Assembly (NCBI GenBank): GCA_046331175.1
Contig: JAXLRI010000004.1
Span: 620,001 to 684,000, forward strand
Origin: JAWKIW01 sp046331175
GTDB lineage: Bacteria; Actinomycetota; Acidimicrobiia; Acidimicrobiales; Acidimicrobilacustridaceae
Direction of reading: 5' to 3'
Length of the DNA stretch: 64,000 nucleotides
Shown piece by piece: positions 26,629 to 35,946 of the stretch; position 1 is the first letter of the stretch, and each line of letters begins with the position of its first letter. The position numbers were made by a program, and so were the translations under genes. The notes under the pieces were generated by a model, which saw nothing but the letters and a program-made list of their open reading frames with translations, made no database searches and was not told where the DNA came from.

Positions 26629-27564
26629 TCAGACGGCGAGCAGGTCGCGGGCGCCGGTGTCGCTCGACGGGTGGCGCAGCTTCGACATCGCCCGGGCCTC
26701 GATCTGGCGGATGCGCTCCCGGGTGAGGTTGAAGTGCTCGCCCACCTCTTCGAGCGTCCGCGGCTCGCCGCGGTCGAGACCGAACCGCAGCTTGAGGATC
26801 TCGCGCTCGCGCTCGTCGAGGGGCGAGAGCAGCCGGGCGATCTCCTCGGGCAGCAGCGCGGTGGCGGCGACCTCGAAGGGCGATTCGGCCGAGCGGTCCT
26901 CGACCACGTCGCCGAGCTCGGCATCGCCGTCCTCGCGCAGCGGTTCCGACAGGGACAGGGGCTCGGCGGCGAACCGCAGCGCCTCGGTCACCTTGTCCTC
27001 GGGCATCTCCACCTCGGCGGAGAGCTCGGCCAACGTCGCCGGGCGGCCGTACTTCAGCTCGAGGCGGGCGCGGGCCTTCTGCAGGCGGGCCAGGGTGTCG
27101 CCGGCGTGCACGGGGAGCCGGATGGTCCGGCCGGTGTTGGCGATGCCGCGGGTGATGGCCTGGCGGATCCACCACGTGGCGTAGGTGGAGAACTTGAAGC
27201 CCTTGCGCCAGTCGAACTTCTCGACCGCGTGCATCAGGCCCAGGTTCCCCTCCTGGATGAGGTCGAGCAGCGGGAGGCCGGAGGCCTGGTACTTCTTGGC
27301 GATGGACACGACCAGGCGCAGGTTGGACTGCACGAAGGTCCGTTCGGCGTCCTCGCCCTCCTTGACGGCGCGGCGCAGCTCGCGCTTGCGCGCCGGCGTC
27401 AGGCTCTTCTCGGTCTCGAGCTCGACCCTGGCGGCGTTCCCCCGTTCGATCGCCTGGGCCAGCCGCACCTCGTCGTCCTTGGTGAGCAACGGGTACTGAC
27501 CGATGTCGGTGAGGTAGAGGCGGACGAGGTCTTCCTCGTCGCGCTCGACACGCTCCTTGGCCAA
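26629..27564 (-). CDS. RNA polymerase sigma factor, RpoD/SigB-like (group 1/2 sigma-70)
   Basis: 311-residue sigma-70 protein. Region 1.2 (LVRLYLTDIGQYPLLTKDDE), region 2 (NLRLVVSIAKKYQASGLPLL; FSTYATWWIRQAI), region 3 and region 4 (LDEREREILKLRFGL; LTRERIRQIEARAMSKLRHP) are all present and well conserved. There is no long N-terminal extension of region 1.1, and the length equals SigB-type rather than HrdB-type factors, so a group 2 factor for stress or stationary phase is likely. Start is TTG 27564, supported by GGAGAGG 7 bases upstream; no ATG lies at the family start. Confidence 0.93.
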   Translation of the reverse strand: MAKERVERDEEDLVRLYLTDIGQYPLLTKDDEVRLAQAIERGNAARVELETEKSLTPARKRELRRAVKEGEDAERTFVQSNLRLVVSIAKKYQASGLPLLDLIQEGNLGLMHAVEKFDWRKGFKFSTYATWWIRQAITRGIANTGRTIRLPVHAGDTLARLQKARARLELKYGRPATLAELSAEVEMPEDKVTEALRFAAEPLSLSEPLREDGDAELGDVVEDRSAESPFEVAATALLPEEIARLLSPLDEREREILKLRFGLDRGEPRTLEEVGEHFNLTRERIRQIEARAMSKLRHPSSDTGARDLLAV

Positions 27565-27872
27565 TGGACGACCTCTCCGTGGGGGGGGATTCCGGATGGG
27601 GTTCGGGCTCGCGCCCCACGCTGCGTGGCGTCGGTGTGCGTGCCAAGGAGGGCGCCGCCGGGGCCCTCGGATACCCACCTACGATAACGGGGTGGTCAAG
27701 GGGTCCCACCGGGGCCCGCCGACCGTGGCACGCCACCAGGCCACCACGGAGCGTGAGATTCTGAGGCGGTGGGGCCGCTGCTGGTGGCCCGCACCCCCAC
27801 CATCCATCGGTCGGGCCGCCCCGTGGTCAAGGGGTTCCGCCTCGATTCGCGCCGACCGTGCTCGTCGCCGCC
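27565..27872. other. Upstream region of the sigma gene, no gene seen
   Basis: Contains the sigma-gene leader with its Shine-Dalgarno and two copies of a GGTCAAGGGGT sequence (about 27694 and 27832), which on the minus strand read ACCCCTTGACC and could serve as -35 boxes. No convincing -10 could be placed. Confidence 0.4.
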
Positions 27873-28457
27873 TCAGCCCGGCGGCTCGTGGAGGGGCAGG
27901 AGCAGGGACGTCTCGAGGGCCCGCTGCTGGTCTGTGGCGGCGCGCACGGCGTCGGGGCCCGTCCGCTGCAACAGGCCCTGGAGCAGCGCCTCCCCGTGGC
28001 ACCACGCGTCGCGCTCGTCGCGGCCGACGAGGGTGAGGACCCGCCGGACCGGCCCACCGGCGGCCTCGGTGGTGGCGGCGGCGACCTCCTCGTGGCGAAC
28101 GGTCAGGTGGGCCAGCACCACCCGCACGAGGCCGGCGAGCCGTTCGACGCTTCCGGCGGTGGCCGCCAGCTCGTCGAGGACCACCGGCCAGCCGGCGTCG
28201 GGCGCGGCGAGGAAGTCATCGGGGCGGTGCTCGACCGAGGTCGGCAGCAGACCGGCGAAGAGGTCGCCGTGCCAGCCGAGCTGGCGGGACAGCTCGGCGA
28301 ACCACACCCGCACCGGCGGCTCGCCCTCGTCGGTCGACCAGCCCCCCACCACCTCGAAGAGGCGGCGGGCGACCCAGGCCTGGCCACCGGCCCACGCGGC
28401 CGTCGCCTCGAGCCCCTCTGGGGCCGGCGGGGCACCCGGTTCGTCATCGACGGCCAT
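27873..28457 (-). CDS. Uncharacterised helical protein, ferritin-like bundle suspected
   Basis: 194 residues, alanine/leucine rich and predicted all-helical. Scattered features (LGWHGDLFAGLLPTSVEHRP; LVRVVLAHLTVRHEEVAAAT; DAWCHGEALLQGLL) resemble the actinobacterial ferritin-like proteins of unknown function, in which His/Glu on helices may bind metal; that link is my inference. ATG 28457 is chosen; a TTGACA box at 28488-28493 stands at -35 distance for a leaderless start. An in-frame TTG at that TTGACA would add 12 residues. Confidence 0.65.
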   Translation of the reverse strand: MAVDDEPGAPPAPEGLEATAAWAGGQAWVARRLFEVVGGWSTDEGEPPVRVWFAELSRQLGWHGDLFAGLLPTSVEHRPDDFLAAPDAGWPVVLDELAATAGSVERLAGLVRVVLAHLTVRHEEVAAATTEAAGGPVRRVLTLVGRDERDAWCHGEALLQGLLQRTGPDAVRAATDQQRALETSLLLPLHEPPG

Positions 28458-28532
28458 GGCCGCAGTCGAACCGCCCCGGTCCAGGCGTGTCAAGCGCCGT
28501 GGCGCGCCCGAAGATCGGTGCGGGCGCCCGGC

Positions 28533-30227
28533 TCAGCCGCGGTAGCCGTTGGTGATCGGGAGCCGGCGGTCCTTGCCGAAGGCCTTCGTGGTGATGCGCA
28601 CGCCCGGGGGGAACTGCCGGCGCTTGTACTCGGCGAGGTCGACCAGCCGCACGATGCGACGCACGACCTCGGGGTCGTACCCATCGGCCACCAGCTCGGC
28701 CGCGGTGCGGTCCTGCTCGACGTAGGCCTCGATGATCGGGTCGAGCTCCTCGTACGGGGGCAGGCTCTGGTCGTCGCGCTGGTCGGGGCGCAGCTCGGCC
28801 GAGGGCGGCTTCTCCAGCACCGAGGCCGGGATGAGGTCGGTGCGGGCCCGGTCGTTGCGGAGGCGGCACAGCTCGTAGACGAGCAGCTTGGGGACGTCCT
28901 TGATGACGGCGAAGCCACCGGCGCTGTCGCCGTAGAGGGTGGAGTAGCCCACGGCGCTCTCGGACTTGTTGGATGTGGTCAGCACCAGCCAGCCGAGCTT
29001 GTTGGACAGCGCCATCAGCAGCACGCCCCGGATGCGCGACTGCAGGTTCTCCTCGGTGAGGTCGGGCTCGAGGCCCGAGAAGGAAGGCGCCAGCATCTCG
29101 AGGAAGGCGGCCTGGGCCGGTTCGATGGCGATCAGGCGGTGCTCGATGCCCAAGTTGTCGGCGAGGGCTTCGGCGTCGGTGATGGAGCCGGCGCTCGAGT
29201 AGCGCGACGGCATGAGGACGCCGTGCACGTGCTCCCGGCCGAGGGCGTCGGCGGCGATCGTGGCCACCAGGGACGAGTCGATGCCACCGGACAGGCCGAT
29301 GACGACGTCGTGGAACCCGTTCTTGCGGACGTAGTCGCGGGTGCCGACCACGAGGGCCTCGTAGACCTCGGCGACCCGGTCGAGGTGCGGCACCGCTGGT
29401 GGCACCACCGCCGGGCCGCCGGCGGCCCGCGCCGCCGACACGTCGACCACCGGAAGCCCTCGGCCCGCCGGCACGTCGCGGGAGGGGACGTCGACGTCGA
29501 CCACCAGCAGCTCGTCGGTGAACTGGCCGGCGCGGGTCAGCACCGAGCCGTCGGCCCCGACGACCATCGACGCGCCGTCGAAGACCAGCTCGTCCTGACC
29601 CCCCACCTGGTTCACGTACACGATCGGGCAGTGCGCCTCGCCAGCCCGATCGGCGAGCGTCTGCTCTCGCAGCAGGAGCTTGCCGGCGTGGTAGGGCGAG
29701 GCGTTCACGTTGACGATGAGCTCGGCGCCGCCCTCGGCCAGCTCGTGGACCGGCCCGCCGAACACCCACACGTCCTCGCAGACCGACAGGCCCACCTTGA
29801 CCCCGCCGACCGAGAACAGCGACAGCGCCTCGGACCCCTCCAGGAAGTAGCGGGCCTCGTCGAACACGGCGTAGTTGGGCAGCCGGCGCTTGTGGTACGT
29901 GCCGACCACGCGGCCACCGGCGCACACGGCGGCGGCGTTGAAGAGCGAACGGACGTGCCCGTCGACGAACCCGACCACGGCGACCACGCCACGGCCCTCG
30001 GTGGCCGCCGCGACCTCGTCGAGCCGCTGTCGGTTGTCGGCGACGAACCGGGGCTTCAAGAGGAGGTCCTCGGGGGGGTAGCCGGTGAGGACCAGCTCGG
30101 GGAACGCCACGAGGGCCGCGCCCCGCTCGTCGGCCGACGCGATGGCGGCCACCACGAGGTCCCGGTTGCCGTCGAGGTCGCCGACCACCGGGTTCACCTG
30201 TGCCAGCGCCACGCGCATGCGGGTCAT
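28533..30227 (-). CDS. nadE: Glutamine-dependent NAD(+) synthetase
   Basis: 564-residue two-domain enzyme making NAD+ from deamido-NAD+ with glutamine as ammonia donor. The N-terminal nitrilase-type glutaminase has the triad Glu44 (AFPELVLTGYPPEDLL), Lys113 (TYHKRRLPNY) and Cys150 (VGLSVCEDVW). The C-terminal synthetase shows the PP-loop GLSGGIDSSLVA, and GYSTLYGDSAGGFAVIKD. ATG 30227 follows TAGGCT by 7 bases (leaderless); ATG 30218 is a possible second start. Divergent from glnE, with 61 bases between start codons. Confidence 0.96.
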   Translation of the reverse strand: MTRMRVALAQVNPVVGDLDGNRDLVVAAIASADERGAALVAFPELVLTGYPPEDLLLKPRFVADNRQRLDEVAAATEGRGVVAVVGFVDGHVRSLFNAAAVCAGGRVVGTYHKRRLPNYAVFDEARYFLEGSEALSLFSVGGVKVGLSVCEDVWVFGGPVHELAEGGAELIVNVNASPYHAGKLLLREQTLADRAGEAHCPIVYVNQVGGQDELVFDGASMVVGADGSVLTRAGQFTDELLVVDVDVPSRDVPAGRGLPVVDVSAARAAGGPAVVPPAVPHLDRVAEVYEALVVGTRDYVRKNGFHDVVIGLSGGIDSSLVATIAADALGREHVHGVLMPSRYSSAGSITDAEALADNLGIEHRLIAIEPAQAAFLEMLAPSFSGLEPDLTEENLQSRIRGVLLMALSNKLGWLVLTTSNKSESAVGYSTLYGDSAGGFAVIKDVPKLLVYELCRLRNDRARTDLIPASVLEKPPSAELRPDQRDDQSLPPYEELDPIIEAYVEQDRTAAELVADGYDPEVVRRIVRLVDLAEYKRRQFPPGVRITTKAFGKDRRLPITNGYRG

Positions 30228-30288
30228 GGCGACGAGCCTACGAGCCACGGCGTGGGCCCCGAGCCTCCTCCGTGCGTACGCTGCGTCC
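30228..30288. promoter_or_regulatory. Divergent nadE/glnE promoter region (both leaderless)
   Basis: In 61 bases, a -10 TAGGCT (complement at 30235-30240) faces nadE with 7 bases to its ATG, and TACGCT (30277-30282) faces glnE with 6 bases to its GTG. Neither gene has a Shine-Dalgarno. Confidence 0.6.
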
Positions 30289-32976
30289 GTGGCAACCCCA
30301 CCGGTCGCTGCGGACGTCGGGTCCGAGATCGAGCGGTGCGCCGCTCCCGAGCTGGCGCGCGCCGGACTCAGCCGGCTGGCCGAGCACCACCCCGACCTGC
30401 GCGAACGGGTCGCCGACAGCCCCGACCTGGGTCGAGCGCTGGTGGCCGTCCTCGCCGCCAGCCGAGCCCTCACCCGACTGCTCGAGTCCGACGCCGACGC
30501 CGTCGCCGTCCTGGCCCACCTCGATCGGCGGGCGCCCGTCGACGACCTCACCCCCGACCACCTCGTGCGCTGGAAGCACCACGAGCTCCTGCGCATCGCC
30601 GCGCGCGACCTCGTCGGCCTCGACCCCCTCGAGGAGGTCGGGCGCAGCCTGGCCGCGCTGGCCGCCGACGTCCTCGACGGCGCCTGCCGCATCGCCGGCA
30701 CCGACGGCCTGGCGGTCATCGGGATGGGCAAGCTCGGTGGCGACGAGCTCAACTACAGCAGCGACGTCGACATCGTGTTCGTGGGCGACGGCCAGCGCGA
30801 CGCGCTCACCCGCCAGGCCCGCGCCGTGCTGGAGGTCGCCCGCCGCTGCTTCCGGGTCGACGCCAACCTCCGCCCGGAGGGCCGGGACGGCCCCCTGGTC
30901 CGCACCCTCGACTCCTACGAGGCCTACTGGGACCGCTGGGCCCAACCGTGGGAGTTCCAGGCCCTGCTCAAGGCGCGGCCCAAGGCGGGCAGCAGCCTGC
31001 TCGGCGCCCGGTTCCTCGACACGGCCCAGCGATGGCTCTGGGACCGGCCGTTCAGCGCCGACGACATCCGCTCGCTGCGCGAGCTCAAGCAGCGGGCCGA
31101 GGCCGACGTGAGCCGGCGTGGGGTCGCCGACCGCGAGCTCAAGCGCGGGCCCGGCGGGATCCGCGACATCGAGTTCACCGCCCAGCTGCTGCAGCTCGTG
31201 CACGGGCGGACCGACACGCTGCTGCGGTCGCCCACGACGCTCGACGCGCTCGGCGACCTGGCCGAAGCCGGCTACGTCGACGACGCCGATGCCGACGAGC
31301 TGGCCGACGCCTACCGCTTCCTCCGCACCGTCGAGCACCGACTCCAGCTCGTCGACGAGCAGCAGACGCACCTCGTACCGCCCGACGGGCCCGACCGCAC
31401 CTGGCTCGCACGGGTGCTGGGCCTGCGCGACACCGCCGAGGGCACCGCCGTGGAGCAGCTCGACCGACGTCTCCGCCGCGAGCGCAACACCGTCCGAGCC
31501 ATCCACGAGCGGGTCTACTTCCGCCCACTGCTCGAGGCGTTCGCCGGAGGGGAGGGCGACCTCAGCCCCGACGCCGCCGCCGACCGGCTGGAGGCGTTCG
31601 GCTTCACCGACGCCCGGAGGACGCAGGCCGCGGTGCGCGAGCTCACCCGCGGACTGAACCGGTCGAGCCGACTCATGCAGCAGCTCCTCCCGCTGCTCCT
31701 GGATTGGCTGTCGTCGGCTCCCGACCCCGACCTGGGTCTGCTGCTGCTGCGCAACCTGTTGACCGGGCCGAGCCGCCAGGCCCAGCTCCTGGAGGTCTTC
31801 CGCGACGCTCCCGATGCCGCCCGCCACCTGTGCACCCTGCTCGGCACGAGCCGCCTCGTGGGCGACGCCCTCGCTCGCAACCCCGACCTGGTCGCCCGCC
31901 TCCCCCACCCCGACCGGCTGGCCACCCGCCCACGCGACGAGCTGGTCGCGTCAGCGATCGAGGCCATCGGGTGGCGGGCCGACCGCCCTGCGGTGCAGGA
32001 GGGCCTGCGCCGGTGGAAGGAGCGCCACCAGCTGGGGATCGCCGCCGCCGACGTGCTCGGCTACCTCGAGGTCGACGCCGTCGGCCGCGCCCTCACGGCC
32101 CTCGCCGAGGCCAGCCTCGAGGCAGCCCTCACCACCATCGAGCCGCAGGTCCCGTTCACCGTCCTCGCCCTGGGCCGCTTCGGCGGTGGCGAGCTGTCCT
32201 ACGCCAGCGACCTCGACGTGGTCTTCGCCTACGACGGCCAGGGTGCCGCCGCCGCCGAGGAGGGCCTTCGCGTGGCCACCGCCCTGAAGCGGTTCCTCGA
32301 CGGCACCACGCCGGCCAACCGCGTCTACGACGTCGACCCCGACCTGCGGCCCGAGGGCAAGCAGGGCGCGATGGCCCGGTCGTTGGAGGGGTTCGCCCAG
32401 TACTGGGAGGGCTACGCCCTGCCGTGGGAGCGGATGGCGATGACCCGGGCCCGGCCGGTGGCCGGCGACCTCGCCCTGGGCCGGCGGCTGCTCGACCGCC
32501 TCGACCCCCTGGTGTGGGACGGCGGGCTGACGACCGACGACGTCCGTGAGATCCGCCGCATCAAGGCCCGGGTCGAGCGCGAGCGCATCCCGGCCGGTGA
32601 AGACCCGGCCTTCCACCTCAAGCTCGGGCGAGGCTCGCTGTCCGACGTCGAGTTCACGGCCCAGCTGCTGCAGCTCGTCCACGGCGTGCGGGCGACGGGC
32701 ACCGCCGACGCGCTCGACCGGTTGGCCGCCGCCGGCGTGCTCGACGAGGCCGACGCGGCCTGCCTGGTCGAGTCCCACGACTTCTGCCAGCGCACCCGCG
32801 ACCGCTGGTACCTCGTCAACAGCGCGCCGAGCGACTCGCTGCCGACCCAGCCCGAGCCGCTGCTCTGGCTCGCCCGCAGCCTCGACACCACCCCCGGCCA
32901 GCTGCGCGAGCACTACCGCCGGGTCACCCGGCGGGCGCGGCGCGTCGTGGAGCGCCGGTTCTACGGGCAGGCCTGA
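30289..32976 (+). CDS. glnE: Bifunctional glutamine synthetase adenylyltransferase/deadenylase
   Basis: 895-residue enzyme that adds AMP to, and removes it from, glutamine synthetase, tuning nitrogen assimilation. Two nucleotidyltransferase domains are visible: the N-terminal one with GMGKLGGDELNYSSDVDIVF and the C-terminal one with ALGRFGGGELSYASDLDVVF, each followed by its helical domain (GPGGIRDIEFTAQLLQLVHG and RGSLSDVEFTAQLLQLVHG). Slightly shorter than the usual 950-1,000 residues. The GTG at 30289 is supported by TACGCT 6 bases upstream; no in-frame alternative gives a better N-terminus. Confidence 0.96.
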   Translation: MATPPVAADVGSEIERCAAPELARAGLSRLAEHHPDLRERVADSPDLGRALVAVLAASRALTRLLESDADAVAVLAHLDRRAPVDDLTPDHLVRWKHHELLRIAARDLVGLDPLEEVGRSLAALAADVLDGACRIAGTDGLAVIGMGKLGGDELNYSSDVDIVFVGDGQRDALTRQARAVLEVARRCFRVDANLRPEGRDGPLVRTLDSYEAYWDRWAQPWEFQALLKARPKAGSSLLGARFLDTAQRWLWDRPFSADDIRSLRELKQRAEADVSRRGVADRELKRGPGGIRDIEFTAQLLQLVHGRTDTLLRSPTTLDALGDLAEAGYVDDADADELADAYRFLRTVEHRLQLVDEQQTHLVPPDGPDRTWLARVLGLRDTAEGTAVEQLDRRLRRERNTVRAIHERVYFRPLLEAFAGGEGDLSPDAAADRLEAFGFTDARRTQAAVRELTRGLNRSSRLMQQLLPLLLDWLSSAPDPDLGLLLLRNLLTGPSRQAQLLEVFRDAPDAARHLCTLLGTSRLVGDALARNPDLVARLPHPDRLATRPRDELVASAIEAIGWRADRPAVQEGLRRWKERHQLGIAAADVLGYLEVDAVGRALTALAEASLEAALTTIEPQVPFTVLALGRFGGGELSYASDLDVVFAYDGQGAAAAEEGLRVATALKRFLDGTTPANRVYDVDPDLRPEGKQGAMARSLEGFAQYWEGYALPWERMAMTRARPVAGDLALGRRLLDRLDPLVWDGGLTTDDVREIRRIKARVERERIPAGEDPAFHLKLGRGSLSDVEFTAQLLQLVHGVRATGTADALDRLAAAGVLDEADAACLVESHDFCQRTRDRWYLVNSAPSDSLPTQPEPLLWLARSLDTTPGQLREHYRRVTRRARRVVERRFYGQA

Positions 32977-33037
32977 GCGACGGCTGACGCCCGCCGTGCG
33001 TCAGTCGGTCCGCCGACCCGGTCAGGATCGCCCGGGG

Positions 33038-33874
33038 TCAGCCGCCGGCGGTGCCGGTGGTGGACGGTGCGGCGGTCGTCGACGGTGCGGCGGTGGTGGT
33101 CGGCGCCGCGGTGGTGGGCGGTGCTGCCGTCGTCGGGGCCGACGAGGACGGCGCCGAGCTGGGCGGGCTCTGACCACCTTGGCCGTCGTTGCCCGGCTTG
33201 CCCTTCGGCCCGCGGCCACCGGCGCGGCCGAACCCGGCCCCTCCGGCGTGGTTCACCGCCTTGTCGATCATGTCGTGCAGGTGGGCCTTGATCGTGTCGG
33301 CCTTGTCGGCCGGCAGCTTGCCGGCGGCCACGGCCTCGTCGATCTTCTTCGTGGCCTCGGCGACCAGGTCGTCGACCAGCGTCGCCGGGTCGATGCCCTT
33401 GGCCTTGGCGATGTCGGCCAGCGACTGGCCCGACCGCAGCTGGGCGAGCAGGTCATCGGTGGACATGCCGAGTCGCTGGGCGATGGTCTGCAAGCCCGCC
33501 TCGAAAAGCCGAGGACCGCCGCCGAACCCACCCCGACCGGGGCCACCGCGGCCGCCTCCCCCCATCTTGTCGAGGAGGGCCTGGCGAACTGCATCTCGCT
33601 GGCTCGCCGTGATGGTGCCGTTGTCGACGAGGCCCTGGAGCGCGTCGTCGATGTGGGCACCCGGGTCACGGCCGGCCTTGCCGGCCGTTCCGCCCTTGCC
33701 GTTGCCGGGCGCGGTGGTCGACGGGGTGGACGACCCGGGGTCCTGGCCCTGCGAGCCGGCCTGGACCGTGGTGGGCCGGGCGAGCGCGGAGCCGAGCGGG
33801 CTCACCGCCGCCACGGCGATGCTGCCACCCACGAGGCCGGCCACGGCCGCTGCTCCGATCAGGTACTTCCGCAT
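33038..33874 (-). CDS. Secreted low-complexity protein, function unknown
   Basis: 278 residues with an N-terminal signal sequence (MRKYLIGAAAVAGLVGGSIAVAAV), a Gly/Ser/Thr/Pro linker, then a helical middle with two repeats of the kind IDDALQGLVDNGTITASQRDAV and AVAAGKLPADKADTIKAHLH, a pattern common in actinobacterial secreted proteins. It ends in a Thr/Ala/Pro-rich tail built of TTAAPTT-type repeats that could cross the wall. Strong Shine-Dalgarno GGAGGAG before ATG 33874. No enzymatic motif. Confidence 0.8.
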   Translation of the reverse strand: MRKYLIGAAAVAGLVGGSIAVAAVSPLGSALARPTTVQAGSQGQDPGSSTPSTTAPGNGKGGTAGKAGRDPGAHIDDALQGLVDNGTITASQRDAVRQALLDKMGGGGRGGPGRGGFGGGPRLFEAGLQTIAQRLGMSTDDLLAQLRSGQSLADIAKAKGIDPATLVDDLVAEATKKIDEAVAAGKLPADKADTIKAHLHDMIDKAVNHAGGAGFGRAGGRGPKGKPGNDGQGGQSPPSSAPSSSAPTTAAPPTTAAPTTTAAPSTTAAPSTTGTAGG

Positions 33875-33950
33875 CTCGCTCCTCCGCCGGTCGGGCGATG
33901 TGATCCGTTCAGGATCGCACAAGGATGTTAGAGAGCGATGAGGACGTCGT

Positions 33951-34634
33951 TCACGCAGCCGCTGCAGCCGAGGGCTGGTCGAAGACCACGGTGACCTGGT
34001 CGACACCGGCGGCCTGCAGGGTGCTCCGCACGAACTGCTCGGTGTTGGTGCGGGCTCGGTTGGACAGCTCGCTGTCCGACGCGGCCACCGACAGCTTGTC
34101 CGAGGCCCGCTGCTCGAGGGCGGAGTCGTCGAAGGGGTTGCCCGACACGGCATCGCCGACCCGGTCGACGATGCCCCGGTCGTGGGCGATGACCCGGGTG
34201 GTGCCGGGGTCCAGGCGGGGATCGGACAGCTCGGGGCCGGGGAGGTGGACGGTGGCGGCCTTGCCGTCCTCGGACAGCTGGACGCTCTGGGCCAGGTGGC
34301 TGAGGTCGACCGTCGCGGTCACGTCACCTTCGGCCTGCAGCACCACCCGCTCGCCCGACACCCAGTCGGGCACGGCCTTGGAGGTGGTCTCCTGCTCGAC
34401 CGTGGTCTGGAAGCGGGCGGTGGCGGCCTCGTAGCGCGACAGGTTCTGCAGCTTGGCCAGCACGACGGCGTCGTTGCGCTCGGTCTTGGTCGTGGCGAAG
34501 GGGTTCAGCGAGCTCACCGACACGAGCAGGCCGACCACCAGCGCGCCGGCGATCCCGGCGGCGAGGGCGATCACGGCGGCCACGGCCCACGGGCCCAGGG
34601 CACGGCGGCGACGGGCCGCGTTCATGGTCATCAT
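33951..34634 (-). CDS. DUF4230-type membrane-anchored protein
   Basis: 227 residues: a basic head, one membrane helix (VAAVIALAAGIAGALVVGLLV) and an extracytoplasmic domain with LAKLQNLSRYEAATARFQT and DVTATVDLSHLAQSVQLSED, the layout of DUF4230 proteins (function unknown). It ends in a short alanine run. GGAGGAG lies 8 bases before ATG 34634; downstream in-frame ATGs exist at 34631 and 34625. Confidence 0.8.
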   Translation of the reverse strand: MMTMNAARRRRALGPWAVAAVIALAAGIAGALVVGLLVSVSSLNPFATTKTERNDAVVLAKLQNLSRYEAATARFQTTVEQETTSKAVPDWVSGERVVLQAEGDVTATVDLSHLAQSVQLSEDGKAATVHLPGPELSDPRLDPGTTRVIAHDRGIVDRVGDAVSGNPFDDSALEQRASDKLSVAASDSELSNRARTNTEQFVRSTLQAAGVDQVTVVFDQPSAAAAA

Positions 34635-34727
34635 CGAAGGGACTCCTCCCAGAAGATCCGGGTCCCACGATGACGTCCCGCGCCGAAAGGGCGGGTAAAG
34701 AACCTGAAGGAGATTCAGGTTCCTTGC

Positions 34728-35357
34728 TCAGCCCCTCGCCCAGCTCACCCGCTGGTTGCCCGACGAGCAGGAGTACACGCCGGTGGGCAGGGCGGCCTTG
34801 GGATCGGTCGAGGCGGTGCAGCTCCAGGTGCCGACGGTGAACGAGGAGGGCCCCGTCTGGAAGTTGTGCGATGCCGCCACCTGGCCGACCAGCGCCGAGG
34901 CCTGGTTGCACGGCGTGTTGACGGCGGTGATCCCGGTGGCGGCGTTGCCCCCCTGGCCCAGCGCGACGTCACCGCACGACGTCACGCCCGACGCGGTCGA
35001 GGTGGTGGTCTTGGCCGTGCTCGACGTGGTCGACGAGGGCTTGGCCGTCGAGGAGGTGGAGGACGACGAGCTGGACGACGCCCGCGCCGTGCTGGTGGTC
35101 GATCGCAGGGTGGTGTCCGACGACGGGGGCCGGGTCGTGCCGTTCTCGACCTCGATGCCCTTCGGGGCCAGCGCGGTGCCGTCGGGCGCGGCGGTCGGCT
35201 CGTCCTTCGAGCAGCCCGCGGCGACGAGCAGCAGGCCGGCTGCGGCCACGGCCAGGAGCGCGGCGCCACGTGTCCGGCGGCGCCGCGGCGACCCCTCCGC
35301 TTGGTCGGGGAGGCTCGTCGCCACCCCCGCGCTCCGCCCCACCGTCGACTTCACCAT
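34728..35357 (-). CDS. Lipoprotein with Ser/Thr-rich linker, function unknown
   Basis: 209 residues. A long basic head (SPRRRRTRG) precedes a hydrophobic segment ending in the lipobox LLVAAGC, with Cys49 as lipidation site. A Ser/Thr-rich linker (about 78-118) leads to a small C-terminal domain with four cysteines (SCGDVAL, TPCNQAS, WSCTAST, YSCSSGN), which could form two disulfides. AGGAGG precedes ATG 35357. Confidence 0.8.
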   Translation of the reverse strand: MVKSTVGRSAGVATSLPDQAEGSPRRRRTRGAALLAVAAAGLLLVAAGCSKDEPTAAPDGTALAPKGIEVENGTTRPPSSDTTLRSTTSTARASSSSSSSTSSTAKPSSTTSSTAKTTTSTASGVTSCGDVALGQGGNAATGITAVNTPCNQASALVGQVAASHNFQTGPSSFTVGTWSCTASTDPKAALPTGVYSCSSGNQRVSWARG

Positions 35358-35536
35358 GGCACTCGCCTCCTGCCCGCCGACCCTACCCGGCGACACCCGG
35401 ACCATGAGCGCGTGGCGATGCCCTCGGCCCGACGGCACGCGCTCGCACCGTGGCGACGCTCCCGCGCTCGGCGGCGCACTTGACCTCGGACCATGGTCCG
35501 GCCCCTACGTTCGAGGCCCGACCCCAGGAGCGAGCC

Positions 35537-35926
35537 ATGCACCCCACGATCCGCGAGCTGACCGAGACCACCTTCGACGAGGAGATCGCCGCCAGCGAGG
35601 TGCCCGTCGTCGTGGACGTCTGGGCGGCGTGGTGCGGGCCCTGCCACGCGCTCGAGCCCGTCCTCGCCGAGCTGGCCGACCAGCACCTCGGCGAGGTCCG
35701 GTTCGCGGCGGTCGATGCCGATGGCGAGCCCGGCATCGTCCGGCGGTTCGGCGTCCTCGGCCTGCCCACCCTCCTCGTCTTCGTCGACGGGAAGCCGGCC
35801 GGCCGGATCGTCGGCGCCCGCGGCCGACGACACCTCGACGAGGAGATCCGACGGATCATCGCGACGGTGCCCGCCCACGACCGATCGGCGGTCCCTGCCG
35901 GCGAGCAGCCCCGAGTCGGCGGTTGA
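35537..35926 (+). CDS. trxA: Thioredoxin
   Basis: 129-residue thioredoxin fold with the active site WAAWCGPCHALEP and the cis-proline region GLPTLLVFVDGKPAGRIVG. No signal peptide, so it acts as a cytoplasmic disulfide reductase. CAGGAG lies 9 bases upstream of the ATG. It runs convergently into the MerR gene, 20 bases apart. Several paralogues are usual, so this may not be the main one. Confidence 0.92.
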   Translation: MHPTIRELTETTFDEEIAASEVPVVVDVWAAWCGPCHALEPVLAELADQHLGEVRFAAVDADGEPGIVRRFGVLGLPTLLVFVDGKPAGRIVGARGRRHLDEEIRRIIATVPAHDRSAVPAGEQPRVGG

Positions 35927-35946
35927 CCCGGCCGAGCGCGGCGGGA

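Noticed and set aside
30228..30752. N-terminal extension of nadE to 30752
   Set aside because: The extension is antisense to glnE, and the family N-terminus plus a -10 box fix the start at 30227.
27858..32549. A 1,563-codon plus-strand open frame from before nadE into glnE
   Set aside because: It is antisense to nadE and in a different frame from glnE; both real genes show complete catalytic motifs.
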